From the NCBI GenBank assembly GCA_945900775.1, contig CAMDJP010000027.1:1-38956 (forward strand): DNA of 38,956 nucleotides, given 5' to 3'. The notes beneath the pieces were generated by a model. It was not told the DNA's origin. It searched no databases and was given only the letters and a program-made list of their open reading frames with translations. Every line of letters starts with the position of its first letter. Position 1 is the first letter of the stretch. Made by a program: the position numbers and the translations under genes. This DNA comes from Akkermansia muciniphila. Its GTDB lineage: Bacteria; Verrucomicrobiota; Verrucomicrobiia; Limisphaerales; SIAT01. Shown piece by piece: positions 7,542 through 16,437 of this stretch.

Positions 7542-8933
7542 CTAGGAACGGCCCTTGATGCGGCCCTTCTTCAGAAACCCGTCGTAATGCCTCATCAACA
7601 GGTGGGACTCAACCTGGCGCATCGTGTCCAGCATCACACCCACCGTGATCAAAATACTTGTGCCGCCTAAGAACTGCGCGACAGCGAATTTCACATCCAT
7701 CCGATTCGATAATATTGCTGGGAAGACCGCAATGGCCATCAAGAAGATGGCCCCTGCTAGCGTGATGCGGCTCATGGCGTGATGGAGGAAGTCGCTCGTG
7801 GCGCCCCCTGGTCGCACGCCTGGGATGTAACCGCCGTACTTCTTGAGGTCGTCCGCGATTTGCGTCTCGTTGAACTGTGTCGCCACCCAGAAGTAGGAGA
7901 AGAACAGAATCATCAACGCCTCAAAAACCAAATACCCTACCGTGCCGTGCGAGAGTTTGTCGCCGAGCGAGATGAGCAACTGCAGTTCGAACGATTTACC
8001 AAGCAGTTCAAGAATCTTCTGGGGGAACATCAGGATTGCCTGTGCGAAGATGATAGGCATCACACCGGCGTAGTTCACGCGAAGGGGCATGAAGGAGGAC
8101 CCACCTGCGTACACCTTGCGACCCACGGCTCGCTGTGCGTACTGCACAGGAATCTTCCGCTGCGCCTGCGTTACCGCGATGACCACACCGACCACGACGA
8201 GCAACATTAGAAGCAAGACAATAGCGACAAAGATGCTCTTACCCTCGCCGCCTTTCTCCACTGCGCGAAACATCTCGAACAGCGACTGACCCGCTTGAGG
8301 CAGCCGCGCAAGAATTCCGATGGTAATCACCAGCGAGACACCGTTGCCGATGCCACGCTCCGTGATCTGCTCGCCCAGCCACATCAACAGCAGGGTGCCG
8401 GTTGTCAGGATGAGAGTCGTCTGGATGCGGTACCACCAGAGGTTGTCCGCCATGACCAGCACGCCCTTATCGTAGCCACCGAAAATCTTCTCCGGATTCT
8501 CCCAACCGAGCGACATCGCAAATCCCTGCCCGAGGCAGAGTAGCAGAGTGAGATAGCGTCCATACTGGATAAGTTTGGCGCGACCGCCCTCTTCACGAGC
8601 GAGCTTCGCGAGCTGCGGAATCACCGCGCCGAGGAGTTGCAGGATGATTGTGGCACTGATGTAGGGCATAATGCCCAGCGAACCGATGGCGCAGGTCTCG
8701 AGCGCGCCGCCGGTGAACATGCTGTACATCCCCAGCACGCCGGCGTCGGCCCCCGTGCTCTTCTTGCTCAGGTCCTCGAAGTAGGCGGATAGCTTCTGAC
8801 CGTCCAGACCCGGCACGGGGATTAGCGAGATGAGGCGGCAGACCAATAGCAACCCGAGGGTGAAGAAGATACGGGTCTTCAGCTCCTCGATTTTGAAGCA
8901 ATTGACCAGCGTGTTGAAGAACGACTTGAACAT
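7542..8933 (-). CDS. secY: Protein translocase subunit SecY
   Basis: 463 residues with ten hydrophobic segments, forming the channel of the Sec translocon in the inner membrane. The plug and second-helix region is seen as LGIMPYISATIILQLL. The large cytosolic loop contains RKIPVQYAQRAVGRK, and the conserved QFNETQIADDLKKYGGYIPG is present. The first periplasmic region (LSAYFEDLSKKSTGADAG) is slightly long. Standard position after rplO. SecE is encoded in the same cluster at 32320-32598. Confidence 0.98.
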   Translation of the reverse strand: MFKSFFNTLVNCFKIEELKTRIFFTLGLLLVCRLISLIPVPGLDGQKLSAYFEDLSKKSTGADAGVLGMYSMFTGGALETCAIGSLGIMPYISATIILQLLGAVIPQLAKLAREEGGRAKLIQYGRYLTLLLCLGQGFAMSLGWENPEKIFGGYDKGVLVMADNLWWYRIQTTLILTTGTLLLMWLGEQITERGIGNGVSLVITIGILARLPQAGQSLFEMFRAVEKGGEGKSIFVAIVLLLMLLVVVGVVIAVTQAQRKIPVQYAQRAVGRKVYAGGSSFMPLRVNYAGVMPIIFAQAILMFPQKILELLGKSFELQLLISLGDKLSHGTVGYLVFEALMILFFSYFWVATQFNETQIADDLKKYGGYIPGVRPGGATSDFLHHAMSRITLAGAIFLMAIAVFPAILSNRMDVKFAVAQFLGGTSILITVGVMLDTMRQVESHLLMRHYDGFLKKGRIKGRS

Positions 8934-8951
8934 TGAATCAACCCATTAACT

Positions 8952-9416
8952 TCACGCCTTGGCCGACTTCGGAATAATCACTTCGCAGGCGCCACCAAGA
9001 GCCTCGATGGCCTTGCGGGCCGACGCGCTGAAAGCGTGCGCCACAACGGTGAGCTTCTTGGTCAGCTTGCCGGTGCCGAGAATCTTGATACCATCGGACC
9101 TGCCGTTGGCTAGACCTGCAGCACACAGCGCCGCCACGTCCACCCGCGCACCGTTGTCGAAGCTCTCAAGCGACGCAAGGTTCACAGGAATGCGGTCGAT
9201 GTGAAAGCGGGTGTTGTTGAAGCCACGTTTGGGTAGACGACGAATGAGCGGCATCTGGCCGCCTTCGAAGCCGGGCCGAGTCGAGCTACCCGAGCGGGCA
9301 CTCTGGCCCTTGCCACCGCGACCGGAGGTCTTGCCGTGGCCGCTAGATTCACCCTGACCGAGACGCTTACGGCGATGCTTGGCGCCGGGGCGAGGTTTGA
9401 GATTGTGCAGACGCAT
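8952..9416 (-). CDS. rplO: 50S ribosomal protein L15
   Basis: 154 residues. The basic Gly-rich N-terminal arm ([21 protein letters not shown]) and the [18 protein letters not shown] motif are diagnostic. It follows rpsE after only 11 nt, so the rpmD (L30) gene usually found between them is missing. An AAGGAA Shine-Dalgarno-like stretch precedes the ATG. Confidence 0.98.
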   Translation of the reverse strand: MRLHNLKPRPGAKHRRKRLGQGESSGHGKTSGRGGKGQSARSGSSTRPGFEGGQMPLIRRLPKRGFNNTRFHIDRIPVNLASLESFDNGARVDVAALCAAGLANGRSDGIKILGTGKLTKKLTVVAHAFSASARKAIEALGGACEVIIPKSAKA

Positions 9417-9427
9417 AAATCAGTTCC

Positions 9428-10156
9428 TTACTTGGGGGCGAGGCCGCGGCTCTTGAGGATGTCCTCGCGCAAGCGCAGGCTCTGCAACGCCGCGAGAGTG
9501 GCCTTGGAAACGTTGGCGGCGTTCTTCGAGCCGAGCGACTTCGTCAGAATGTCCTTCACGCCAGCCGACTCGAGCACTGCGCGCACGATCTTGCCAGCGA
9601 TGATGCCGGTACCCGGCGAAGCGGGACGAAGCAGCACCTTCGCGCCGCCGAAGGTCGAGTAAACCTCGTGCGGGATGGTCGGTCCGTGAAGCGACACGCT
9701 CACGAGCCGGCGCTTGGCGTCCTCAGTGCCCTTGCGGATGCAATCAGCCACTTCCTTCGACTTGCCAAGACCGAGACCGACGCGACCCTTCTTGTCGCCG
9801 GCAACCACCAGCGCACTGAAACCGAAGCGGCGACCACCTTTCACTACCTTGGCCGAGCGGTTGATGAAAATCACCTTGTCGACAAGTTCTTCGGCAGGCC
9901 TGCCATCGGCGGTGATGGCGTCGCCACCGCGTCCTGGACCGCCGCGTCCCGGACCACCGCGTCCCGGACCACCGCGTCCCGGACCACCACGTCCCGGACC
10001 ACCACGTCCCGGACCACCACGTCCCGGACCACCACGTCCCGGACCACCGCGTCCCGGACCACCACGTCCCGGACCACCGGGACTAGGACCGCGAGTTGCG
10101 GCGGCGGGTTGCTGCTGTTGTTCCCCTGCAGGGGTTGCTTGAATCTCGTCAGCCAC
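9428..10156 (-). CDS. rpsE: 30S ribosomal protein S5 with (GGPGR)10 N-terminal tail
   Basis: From about residue 89 this is a normal S5: [20 protein letters not shown], the dsRNA-binding domain, then [15 protein letters not shown]. The start is the GTG at 10156 (VADEIQ), preceded by AGGAG at a good distance. This beats an ATG at 10210 whose leader reads like non-coding sequence. Before the core is an 88-residue extension: a Gln/Ala segment, ten tandem GGPGR pentapeptides (residues ~27-76), then [12 protein letters not shown]. The total is 242 residues against about 165 in E. coli. S5 helps form the mRNA entry channel with S3 and S4, so a flexible Arg/Gly/Pro arm could touch RNA (inference). 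Confidence 0.96.
   Translation of the reverse strand: MADEIQATPAGEQQQQPAAATRGPSPGGPGRGGPGRGGPGRGGPGRGGPGRGGPGRGGPGRGGPGRGGPGRGGPGRGGDAITADGRPAEELVDKVIFINRSAKVVKGGRRFGFSALVVAGDKKGRVGLGLGKSKEVADCIRKGTEDAKRRLVSVSLHGPTIPHEVYSTFGGAKVLLRPASPGTGIIAGKIVRAVLESAGVKDILTKSLGSKNAANVSKATLAALQSLRLREDILKSRGLAPK
9930..10079. repeat. 15-bp tandem repeat, ten units, in frame within rpsE
   Basis: Ten near-identical 15-bp units, CGTCCCGGACCACCG on the plus strand, encode GGPGR repeats of S5 on the minus strand. The variants are mostly synonymous, for example the Arg and Gly wobble bases. The unit length is a multiple of three, so copy-number change by slippage would lengthen or shorten the S5 tail without a frameshift. 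The near-perfect DNA identity points to recent or ongoing expansion. Confidence 0.97.
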
Positions 10157-10178
10157 AGTTTGTGTTCTCCTATTAAAA

Positions 10179-10544
10179 TTAGAATTGCAATCCGGCCTCG
10201 CGCGCGGCATCGGCGAGTGCCTTCACCTTGCCGTGATAACGCGAACCCGAACGGTCGAAGACGACCTGCTTGATGCCCTTGGCGATGGCGGCCTCGGCGG
10301 CGGCTTTGCCGATGCGCTGGGCGCTCACCACGTTGGCGCTGAGCTTCTCTCGGTCCGCTTGCCCCTTGTGCAGCGTCGAGGCGGAGGCCAAGGTAAGCCC
10401 AGCTGCATCGTCGATGAACTGGACGCGGATGTTCTTGCCGGTAAAACGGACGCTCATGCGCGGACGCCCCGTGGTGCCGGCGAATTTCTTGCGCATGCGC
10501 CAGCGGCGCTTTTGCAACAGATCGATTTTCTTGTCGGTTCTCAT
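10179..10544 (-). CDS. rplR: 50S ribosomal protein L18
   Basis: 121 residues; binds 5S rRNA in the central protuberance. Recognised by [20 protein letters not shown] near the start and [24 protein letters not shown] at the C-terminus. It lies between rplF and rpsE, the normal spc order. No Shine-Dalgarno sequence is evident before the ATG. Confidence 0.98.
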   Translation of the reverse strand: MRTDKKIDLLQKRRWRMRKKFAGTTGRPRMSVRFTGKNIRVQFIDDAAGLTLASASTLHKGQADREKLSANVVSAQRIGKAAAEAAIAKGIKQVVFDRSGSRYHGKVKALADAAREAGLQF

Positions 10545-10582
10545 TTTCGGTAAGCCGCGGATTTGGCCGTGGCCAATTCAGA

Positions 10583-11119
10583 TTACTGGACCGTCTTGCC
10601 TTCCTTGCGGACGATTTTCTCGCCCGTGTAACGCACGCCCTTGCCCTTGTACGGCTCAGGCGGATAAAAGCCGCGAATTTCCGAGGCGACCTGGCCAACG
10701 ACCTGTTTGTCCGGCCCCTCGATAGTAAGCTTGGTGTTTTCCTCGACAGTCACTTTGATCTGGTCGGGAATGCTGTAATTGATGGGGTGCGAGAATCCGA
10801 GGGCGAGATTCACCGTCTTGCCCTGCACGGCGGCCTTGAAACCGACGCCGTGAATCTCGAGCTTCTTCACGTAGCCCTCGCTCACGCCCTTGACCATATT
10901 GTTCAAGATCGCGCGGCCGAGGCCGTGCATCGCCCTAGCTTCCGCGCTCTCAGCGTCACGAGTGACGACAATTTTGTTGTCGGCTACGGCGGCGGCCGTG
11001 TGGCGGGGGAGTTCGAACGCGAGCTTGCCCTTGGGGCCTTCCATCGCGACGGCGCGGCCTTTGACCTCCACCTTGACCTTGGCGGGGATAACAATCGGGA
11101 TCTTACCAATTCTGGACAT
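10583..11119 (-). CDS. rplF: 50S ribosomal protein L6
   Basis: 178 residues with the two repeated L6 domains. It starts MSRIGKIPIVIPAKVKVEV and ends in the signature PPEPYKGKGVRYTGEKIVRKEGK, which contacts 23S rRNA near the sarcin-ricin loop. The family length is normal. It lies between rpsH and rplR. Confidence 0.98.
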   Translation of the reverse strand: MSRIGKIPIVIPAKVKVEVKGRAVAMEGPKGKLAFELPRHTAAAVADNKIVVTRDAESAEARAMHGLGRAILNNMVKGVSEGYVKKLEIHGVGFKAAVQGKTVNLALGFSHPINYSIPDQIKVTVEENTKLTIEGPDKQVVGQVASEIRGFYPPEPYKGKGVRYTGEKIVRKEGKTVQ

Positions 11120-11132
11120 AACAAATTCGGGG

Positions 11133-11522
11133 TTACCAAACCATGCAGAGCAACTCGCCTCCGAGGTTTTGCTTTCTGGCCTCGACGCCGGTCATCACAC
11201 CTTTCGAAGTGGAGACGATGGAGATGCCCATCCCGTTAAGCACGCGAGGAATTTCAGTGGCGCCGGAGTAGCGACGCAGGCCGGGCTTGCTCACGCGCTT
11301 GAGGCCCTCGATGACGGCCTTACGGCCCTGATACTTTAGCTTCAGCTTGAGCTTCTTCTTTGCCACGGCGCCTTCGACGGCGCAGTCGGCGATGTAGCCT
11401 TCGCGCTGGAGAATGCGGGCGATGCTCTCCCTCATCTTGGAATGGGGCATCTCAACCGTGGCGAGCGACGCGCGGTGCGCGTTGCGCACACGGGTCAACA
11501 TATCAGCAATCGTATCACTCAT
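11133..11522 (-). CDS. rpsH: 30S ribosomal protein S8
   Basis: 129 residues. It starts MSDTIADMLTRVRNAHRA and carries the C-terminal core GISIVSTSKGVMTG that binds helix 21 of 16S rRNA. In E. coli S8 represses the spc operon by binding the rplE leader. Whether that holds here cannot be judged, because the rplX-rplE junction is only 8 nt. Confidence 0.98.
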   Translation of the reverse strand: MSDTIADMLTRVRNAHRASLATVEMPHSKMRESIARILQREGYIADCAVEGAVAKKKLKLKLKYQGRKAVIEGLKRVSKPGLRRYSGATEIPRVLNGMGISIVSTSKGVMTGVEARKQNLGGELLCMVW

Positions 11523-11529
11523 AACAAAA

Positions 11530-11799
11530 TTACCAGCTCGCTTTGGTCACGCCAGGAATCTGGCCATTGAGCGCCAACTCTCGAAAAGTGAGGCGCGAAA
11601 GGCCGAACTTGCGGATGAAAGCGCGGCGGCGACCGCTGATTGAGCAGCGATTCACCATGCGGACAGGGCTAGCGTTCTTCGGCAGCTTGGCGAGCGCAGC
11701 GTAGTCGCCCTTGGCCTTCAACTCGGCGCGCAGCACGGCATACTTTTTCACCGTTGCGGCTTTCTTCTTATCTCGTTCTAACCAGGATTTCTTGGCCAT
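11530..11799 (-). CDS. rpsN: 30S ribosomal protein S14 (zinc-free form)
   Basis: The start is taken at the ATG at 11799 ([12 protein letters not shown]), which has GGAG eight nt upstream. An upstream ATG at 11817 would overlap rplE. The product is 89 residues. The C-terminal [21 protein letters not shown] is the family signature. The two CxxC pairs of the short zinc form are missing, so this is the C-minus type, although somewhat shorter than the ~101 residues of E. coli. It assembles late in the 30S head next to S3 and S10. Confidence 0.97.
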   Translation of the reverse strand: MAKKSWLERDKKKAATVKKYAVLRAELKAKGDYAALAKLPKNASPVRMVNRCSISGRRRAFIRKFGLSRLTFRELALNGQIPGVTKASW

Positions 11800-11813
11800 A
11801 AATATCTCTCCGT

Positions 11814-12359
11814 TCAACGTTCGGCGAAAGGCATCCCCATCAGCTTGAGCAAGTCGAGCGCTTCCTCGTTCGTCGGGGCCGAGGTGACGATTGTGATGTC
11901 CATGCCCTGCTGGCGCTTGATTTTATCCAGCTCGATCTCCGGGAAAATGGTCTGGTCCGGCAGGCCCAGCGAGTAATTGCCGCGGCCGTCGAAAGCGCGG
12001 CGCGACACACCGCGGAAGTCGCGGACGCGCGGCAGAGCGGAGGCGACCAGTCGGTCGAAGAACTCGTACATGACCTCGCGGCGCAAGGTGACGTGGCAGC
12101 CAATGGCTTGACCCTCGCGGAGCTTGAAGTTCGCCACGCTTTTGCGGGCTTTGTTGATGACCGCCTTGCGGCCGGTAATCATCTGTAAATCCTTCACGGC
12201 ATCCTCCACCGCGCCCTTTTCGAGCGAGGCACTGACGCCCATGTTGATGACGATTTTCTCGATGCGGGGGACCTGATGCAGATTGCCGTACTTGCGGCTC
12301 TGCTTCAAGGCCGGGCGGACCTCGTCGATGTACTTGGTGTAAAGTCTGGGTTTGCTCAT
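11814..12359 (-). CDS. rplE: 50S ribosomal protein L5
   Basis: 181 residues; binds 5S rRNA and contacts the P-site tRNA through the central protuberance. It has the signatures [10 protein letters not shown] and [25 protein letters not shown], and the C-terminal [16 protein letters not shown]. It lies between rplX and rpsN as usual. An AAGGTAG stretch precedes the ATG. Confidence 0.98.
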   Translation of the reverse strand: MSKPRLYTKYIDEVRPALKQSRKYGNLHQVPRIEKIVINMGVSASLEKGAVEDAVKDLQMITGRKAVINKARKSVANFKLREGQAIGCHVTLRREVMYEFFDRLVASALPRVRDFRGVSRRAFDGRGNYSLGLPDQTIFPEIELDKIKRQQGMDITIVTSAPTNEEALDLLKLMGMPFAER

Positions 12360-12367
12360 ACGCTACC

Positions 12368-12643
12368 TTAGGCCTTGGCCGATGCGACACCGCGCTTGGC
12401 AGCGCGGGCGTCAAACGTGGCGACCAACATCACGTTCGAGATGTGGACGGAGCCTTCGCGCTCGACGATGGCGCCCTGCGGGTGCTGCTGGCTCTTGCGC
12501 ATATGTTTCTTAATCATCTTGGCGCCCTCGACAACGACACGCTGCTTCGCCGGCAGGACCTCGAGTACCTTGCCGCGCTTGCCGCGCGCCGAACCGCTGA
12601 TCACCACGACCTCGTCGTTTTTCTTAACGTGAAATTTTCCCAT
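12368..12643 (-). CDS. rplX: 50S ribosomal protein L24
   Basis: 91 residues with an N-terminal KOW motif (DEVVVISGSARGKRGKVLEV) that initiates 50S assembly by binding 23S domain I. The middle KMIKKHMRKSQQHPQGAIVE is typical. Slightly shorter than the ~104 of E. coli but complete. It lies between rplN and rplE with spacings of 4 and 8 nt. Confidence 0.97.
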   Translation of the reverse strand: MGKFHVKKNDEVVVISGSARGKRGKVLEVLPAKQRVVVEGAKMIKKHMRKSQQHPQGAIVEREGSVHISNVMLVATFDARAAKRGVASAKA

Positions 12644-12647
12644 AACC

Positions 12648-13013
12648 TTAGAGGACCTCTGGGGCCAGTGAGATGATTTTGGTGAACTTCTTGTCGCGCA
12701 ACTCGCGAGCCACGGGGCCGAAGATGCGGGTCCCTCGCGGATTGTTCTCCTTGTCGATGATCACCACCGCGTTGTTGTCGAAGCGCAGATAGGAGCCGTC
12801 CGAGCGACGGATAGCCTTGCGGGTGCGAACGATTACGGCGTTGCAGACCTCGCTCTTCTTCACGGTGCCGTCGGGAGTGGCCTCCTTGACGTGAACCTTG
12901 ATTACATCACCAATCTCGCAATAACGCTTGTTTCGGCCGATGACGCCGATGACGGCAGCGCGCTTGGCACCGGTGTTATCGGCTACGTCGCAGATGGAAC
13001 GGATTTGCAGCAT
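12648..13013 (-). CDS. rplN: 50S ribosomal protein L14
   Basis: 121 residues from the ATG at 13013 ([19 protein letters not shown]), preceded by AGGAT. An open frame further upstream overlaps rpsQ and is not part of the gene. The signature [20 protein letters not shown] and the C-terminal [19 protein letters not shown] are present. It lies at the subunit interface. It opens the classical spc block but is only 14 nt from rpsQ, with no promoter or terminator seen between them. Confidence 0.98.
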   Translation of the reverse strand: MLQIRSICDVADNTGAKRAAVIGVIGRNKRYCEIGDVIKVHVKEATPDGTVKKSEVCNAVIVRTRKAIRRSDGSYLRFDNNAVVIIDKENNPRGTRIFGPVARELRDKKFTKIISLAPEVL

Positions 13014-13027
13014 ACGGATCCTGTTCT

Positions 13028-13303
13028 TTAAGCAGCTTCGGTGTTGCTCTCGACGACCTTCACCAAGCGCCACCGCTTGAGTTTAGAGAGCGGACGAGTC
13101 TCTTCGATGGAGACTATATCGCCCACCTTGGCCTCGCCCTTCTCGTCGTGGGCATAAAATTTCGTGAAGGCAGTGACCACCTTCTTGAATTCGGGATGGC
13201 GGAAGCGGCGCTCCACGCGCACCACGATGGTCTTGGTCATCTTGTTGGAGATGACCTCGCCTTGGCGCTCCTTGCGGAGAGAACGGGTGTTGGTTTCGGA
13301 CAT
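13028..13303 (-). CDS. rpsQ: 30S ribosomal protein S17
   Basis: 91 residues, OB fold. The core [20 protein letters not shown] and [22 protein letters not shown] are diagnostic, and the last is the family's signature. It is a primary binder of the 16S 5' domain. Last gene of the classical S10 block, 3 nt from rpmC. Confidence 0.98.
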   Translation of the reverse strand: MSETNTRSLRKERQGEVISNKMTKTIVVRVERRFRHPEFKKVVTAFTKFYAHDEKGEAKVGDIVSIEETRPLSKLKRWRLVKVVESNTEAA

Positions 13304-13306
13304 ACG

Positions 13307-13510
13307 TTAAGCCTTTTTGCCCTGCAGCCGGAGCTGTGAGATGCGGGTTTCGATGCGCGCCACGTCGTGGCGCAGCGTGCGCAGGCGCGACGGCTTCTCG
13401 AGCTGGGCCGAGGCTTTCTGCAGGCGGAGGTTGAAAAGTTCCTGGCGCAAGTCGCGGCCCTTGGCGGCCAGTTCAGCCGCGGTCAAATCTTTCAGTTCAG
13501 TCATCTTCAT
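13307..13510 (-). CDS. rpmC: 50S ribosomal protein L29
   Basis: 67 residues from the ATG at 13510 (MKMTELKDLTAAELAAK); an alternative ATG lies two codons in, at 13504. The longer open frame upstream overlaps rplP and is not used. Two helices with LRQELFNLRLQKASAQLE form the classic L29 hairpin at the exit tunnel, next to the SRP and trigger factor docking site. It lies between rplP and rpsQ. Confidence 0.96.
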   Translation of the reverse strand: MKMTELKDLTAAELAAKGRDLRQELFNLRLQKASAQLEKPSRLRTLRHDVARIETRISQLRLQGKKA

Positions 13511-13520
13511 AACAGCAATC

Positions 13521-13940
13521 TCAGGCGTGCTTGTGGCGGGAAATGAAACGGGTCTTGATGCACAGCTTGGCCGCGGCGAGACGGAACCCTTCCTTCGCCA
13601 TCGCCTCCGGCACTCCATCCACCTCGAACAAGACGGTAGCCGGCTTGATGACGGCCACCCAGCCCTCGACACCAGCCTTACCGGAGCCCATTCGGACTTC
13701 GAGCGGCTTCTTGGTGTACGAATGCTGCGGGAAGATGCGAATCCACACCTTGCCACGGCGCTTCATGTGGCGGGTAATGGTCACACGACAGGCCTCGATT
13801 TGGCGGGCGTCCAGCCAGCAGCGCTCGAGCGACTGCAAGCCGTACTCGCCGAAGGCCACCGTATTGCAACGCGTAGCGGTGCCTTTGCGGCTACCGCGCT
13901 GCATCTTCCGGTACTTAACTCGTGCGGGCATCATTGCCAT
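13521..13940 (-). CDS. rplP: 50S ribosomal protein L16
   Basis: 139 residues. It starts [21 protein letters not shown] lies about 8 nt before the first ATG, which supports 13940 over two nearby Met codons. The core [25 protein letters not shown] matches the family. L16 helps position the A-site tRNA and is needed for 50S maturation. It lies between rpsC and rpmC. Confidence 0.98.
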   Translation of the reverse strand: MAMMPARVKYRKMQRGSRKGTATRCNTVAFGEYGLQSLERCWLDARQIEACRVTITRHMKRRGKVWIRIFPQHSYTKKPLEVRMGSGKAGVEGWVAVIKPATVLFEVDGVPEAMAKEGFRLAAAKLCIKTRFISRHKHA

Positions 13941-13980
13941 AACTTAAATCCTCTTAAAAAATGGTTTGTTCCAAGGTGGC

Positions 13981-14664
13981 TTAGGCCGCGACAGTCGCGG
14001 TGTTCTCCTCGGGCTTGCTCACGGGGCCACCCTTCTGGCGCTGCTGGTCTCCCTTGCAAATCCAGCACTTGATCCCGAGCTTGCCGTACACAGTGTTGGC
14101 CTCGGCGAAGCCATAGTCGATGTTCGCTCGCAGGGTATGCAGCGGCACGCGCCCCTGCAGATACTGCTCGACGCGCGCAATCTCCGCGCCGCCAAGACGT
14201 CCCGCGCAACGGATGCGGATACCTTCGGCGCCCGAATCCATCGCAATCTGGATGGCCTTTTTCATCGCGCGGCGAAAGGCGATGCGTCGCTCCAACTGCA
14301 TCGCGACACTCTCGGCCACGAGCTGGGCGTCGATGTCCGGCTGACGGACTTCTTGGATGTCGACGTAGATTTCCTTGCCGGTCATCTTGCTCAAGTCTTC
14401 CTTGAGCTTGTCGATTTCGGAACCCTTTCGGCCGATGACGACGCCGGGGCGAGCGGTATAAATAGTGATGCGGCAGCGGTTGGCGGCGCGCTCGATTTGG
14501 ATGCGCGGGATACCCGCGTCCGCGAGCTTGGACTTAAGGATCTGGCGGATCTTCTGGTCTTCGGCTAGCAGCTTGGGGAAATCCTTCTTGCTGGCGTACC
14601 ACTTGGAACGCCAGTCCTTGTTGAGGGCGAGGCGCAGACCGATCGGGTTTGTCTTTTGTCCCAT
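13981..14664 (-). CDS. rpsC: 30S ribosomal protein S3
   Basis: 227 residues. A type II KH domain is seen with GRKG in [17 protein letters not shown]. The C-terminal domain contains [20 protein letters not shown] and [20 protein letters not shown]. It lines the mRNA entry channel with S4 and S5 and contributes to helicase activity. The C-terminal tail is short and basic, then Ala-rich. It lies between rplV and rplP; no Shine-Dalgarno sequence is evident. Confidence 0.98.
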   Translation of the reverse strand: MGQKTNPIGLRLALNKDWRSKWYASKKDFPKLLAEDQKIRQILKSKLADAGIPRIQIERAANRCRITIYTARPGVVIGRKGSEIDKLKEDLSKMTGKEIYVDIQEVRQPDIDAQLVAESVAMQLERRIAFRRAMKKAIQIAMDSGAEGIRIRCAGRLGGAEIARVEQYLQGRVPLHTLRANIDYGFAEANTVYGKLGIKCWICKGDQQRQKGGPVSKPEENTATVAA

Positions 14665-14668
14665 ATAC

Positions 14669-15001
14669 TTATTGGTCGGTGAGGACGATTTTGATGTGGC
14701 AGTTGCGCTTGATAATCGGGCCAGCGGAGCCGCGGGCCTTCGGAGTAAAACGCTTCCACGAGGTGGCAGTGCCAGCGACAGCTTCCTTCACGCGGAGGGT
14801 CTCCGGCTTGGCGCCTTTGTTGTTCTCGGCGTTGGCGATGGCGCTCTTGAGGGTCTTGGCGACGAGCCGGGCAGACTTGCGCGGCACGACGGCGAGCACG
14901 GCCTGCGCCTGCAGCGCGGGCAACCCTTGAATCTGGCGGACGACCTCGCGCATCTTCTGCGCGGACATCCGGACATTTTTCAAAATGGCGTGAACTTCCA
15001 T
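14669..15001 (-). CDS. rplV: 50S ribosomal protein L22
   Basis: 110 residues, normal length. It has [19 protein letters not shown] near the start and the extended beta-hairpin region [20 protein letters not shown], which reaches into the exit tunnel near the macrolide site. No hairpin duplications or deletions of the macrolide-resistance type are obvious. It lies between rpsS and rpsC. Confidence 0.97.
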   Translation of the reverse strand: MEVHAILKNVRMSAQKMREVVRQIQGLPALQAQAVLAVVPRKSARLVAKTLKSAIANAENNKGAKPETLRVKEAVAGTATSWKRFTPKARGSAGPIIKRNCHIKIVLTDQ

Positions 15002-15005
15002 AACT

Positions 15006-15287
15006 CTACTTGGCCTCCGCTTTGGCGGTGTGGGCGCCGTGCTTCTTGAACGTGCGGGTGGGCGAGAATTCGCCGAGGCGATGGCCCACCATGTTCTCGG
15101 TCACGAACACCGGGTTGAAGACCTTGCCGTTGTGCACGGTGAAAGTCAGGCCAATAAAGTCAGGCGTGATCATCGAGCGACGCGACCAGGTCTTAATCGG
15201 CGTCTTCAAGTTGACGGCTTTGGCCTTCTGGATTTTCTCCAGCAGGTGCAGGTCCACGAACGGACCCTTTTTAATCGAGCGTCCCAT
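15006..15287 (-). CDS. rpsS: 30S ribosomal protein S19
   Basis: 93 residues from the ATG at 15287 ([19 protein letters not shown]). A TTG two codons earlier is less likely. The signature [22 protein letters not shown] is present. It forms a pair with S13 in the 30S head. Only 6 nt separate its ATG from the rplB stop. Confidence 0.97.
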   Translation of the reverse strand: MGRSIKKGPFVDLHLLEKIQKAKAVNLKTPIKTWSRRSMITPDFIGLTFTVHNGKVFNPVFVTENMVGHRLGEFSPTRTFKKHGAHTAKAEAK

Positions 15288-15293
15288 AGTCAA

Positions 15294-16139
15294 TTATTTC
15301 TGTTTCATCAGCCGTCCATCGCGGCGGACCACAATGAACCGGTTGGAAATTTTCGTCTTGATGCGGGTCTTGTAACCCTTGGTGATCACGCCCCACGGAG
15401 TGACCGGATGGCCGCCGCCGGAGGTCTTGCCGGCGCCGCCACCCATCGGATGGTCCACGGGGTTCTTGGCAACGGCGCGGGAGAGCGGGCGGATGCCGCG
15501 GTGACGGGACTTGCCCGCCTTGCCGAACACCTGCTTCTCGTGGTCGGTGTTCCCGACCTGGCCGATTGTCGCGTAGCAAATCTCATTCACCTTGCGGATT
15601 TCACCGGAAGGGAGGCGAATCTGGGCGAAGCCACCGTCGCGGGACATCAGCGTGGCCGAACCGCCGGCGGTGCGAACCATCTGACCACCGCGGCCGGGGG
15701 TCAGCTCGATGTTGTGAATCGCAAGGCCGACTGGAATATTCTTCAACAGCAGCGCATTACCCAAATCAGGAGGAGAGGTCGGGCCGCTCACAAGCGTCGC
15801 GCCGATGGCCAGGCCGTTCGGAGCGAGGATGTAACGGCGTTCGCCGTCCTTGTACTCGAGCAGAGCAAGTCGAGCGGAACGAATCGGATCATACTCGACA
15901 GCCACGACGTTGGCCGTGATGCCGTGTTTGTTCCGCTTGAAGTCCACGGTACGAATCTTCTGCTTGTGACCACGGCCGATACCGCGAGCAGTGATACGCC
16001 CGTAGCTGTTGCGGCCGCCGGTCTTCTTGCGGGTGAAAACGAGGTGCTTCTCTGGGCGCGACTTCGTAATCTCCTCGAACGAGGAGAGGGCGATGTAGCG
16101 CGTGGAGGGCGTGAGCGGTCTAAAAGTTCTGACAGCCAT
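15294..16139 (-). CDS. rplB: 50S ribosomal protein L2
   Basis: 281 residues. It starts MAVRTFRPLTPSTRY, with SYGRITARGIGRGHKQKIR in the N-terminal part. The C-terminal signature VDHPMGGGAGKTSGGGHPVT includes the conserved His linked to peptidyl transferase assembly. It forms intersubunit bridge B7b. It lies between rplW and rpsS, the standard S10 order. Confidence 0.98.
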   Translation of the reverse strand: MAVRTFRPLTPSTRYIALSSFEEITKSRPEKHLVFTRKKTGGRNSYGRITARGIGRGHKQKIRTVDFKRNKHGITANVVAVEYDPIRSARLALLEYKDGERRYILAPNGLAIGATLVSGPTSPPDLGNALLLKNIPVGLAIHNIELTPGRGGQMVRTAGGSATLMSRDGGFAQIRLPSGEIRKVNEICYATIGQVGNTDHEKQVFGKAGKSRHRGIRPLSRAVAKNPVDHPMGGGAGKTSGGGHPVTPWGVITKGYKTRIKTKISNRFIVVRRDGRLMKQK

Positions 16140-16147
16140 AGGTCAAA

Positions 16148-16429
16148 TCAGGTGAGCTGAATCTTGTCGCCCTTCTTGAGGGTTACGATTGCCTTTTTCC
16201 AGTCGGCCTCTTTGCCGGCCTGTGCGGTGCGCTGACGGCGCGCCTTGCCGATGATGTTCTGCGTGTTGACACTGAGCACCTTCACCTTGAAGAGCTCCTG
16301 CACAGCCTGCCGGATCTGCACCTTGTTCGCGCGACGGTCGGTCACCACGGTGTACTGGCTCAGGCGATCAGACTGGGTGCTGCCCTTCTCGGTCAGGCGC
16401 ACGCTTTTGATGACATCGAAAGAATTCAT
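16148..16429 (-). CDS. rplW: 50S ribosomal protein L23
   Basis: 93 residues. The RLTEKGSTQS start and VRQ-type loop IRQAVQELFKVKVLSVNT are typical. L23 is the main docking site for trigger factor and SRP at the exit tunnel. It lies between rplD and rplB with 8-nt gaps on both sides. Confidence 0.97.
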   Translation of the reverse strand: MNSFDVIKSVRLTEKGSTQSDRLSQYTVVTDRRANKVQIRQAVQELFKVKVLSVNTQNIIGKARRQRTAQAGKEADWKKAIVTLKKGDKIQLT

Positions 16430-16437
16430 GGCGTTCC

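Noticed and set aside
9668-10273. Long plus-strand frames opposite rpsE with Thr/Ser/Arg or Pro/Gly repeats
   Set aside because: They are the other reading frames of the 15-bp repeat in rpsE. The rpsE frame carries the S5 family signature and a Shine-Dalgarno sequence.
11814-11817. rpsN-rplE overlap
   Set aside because: It exists only if rpsN started at 11817. The ATG at 11799 has a Shine-Dalgarno sequence and the S14 N-terminus, so there is no overlap.
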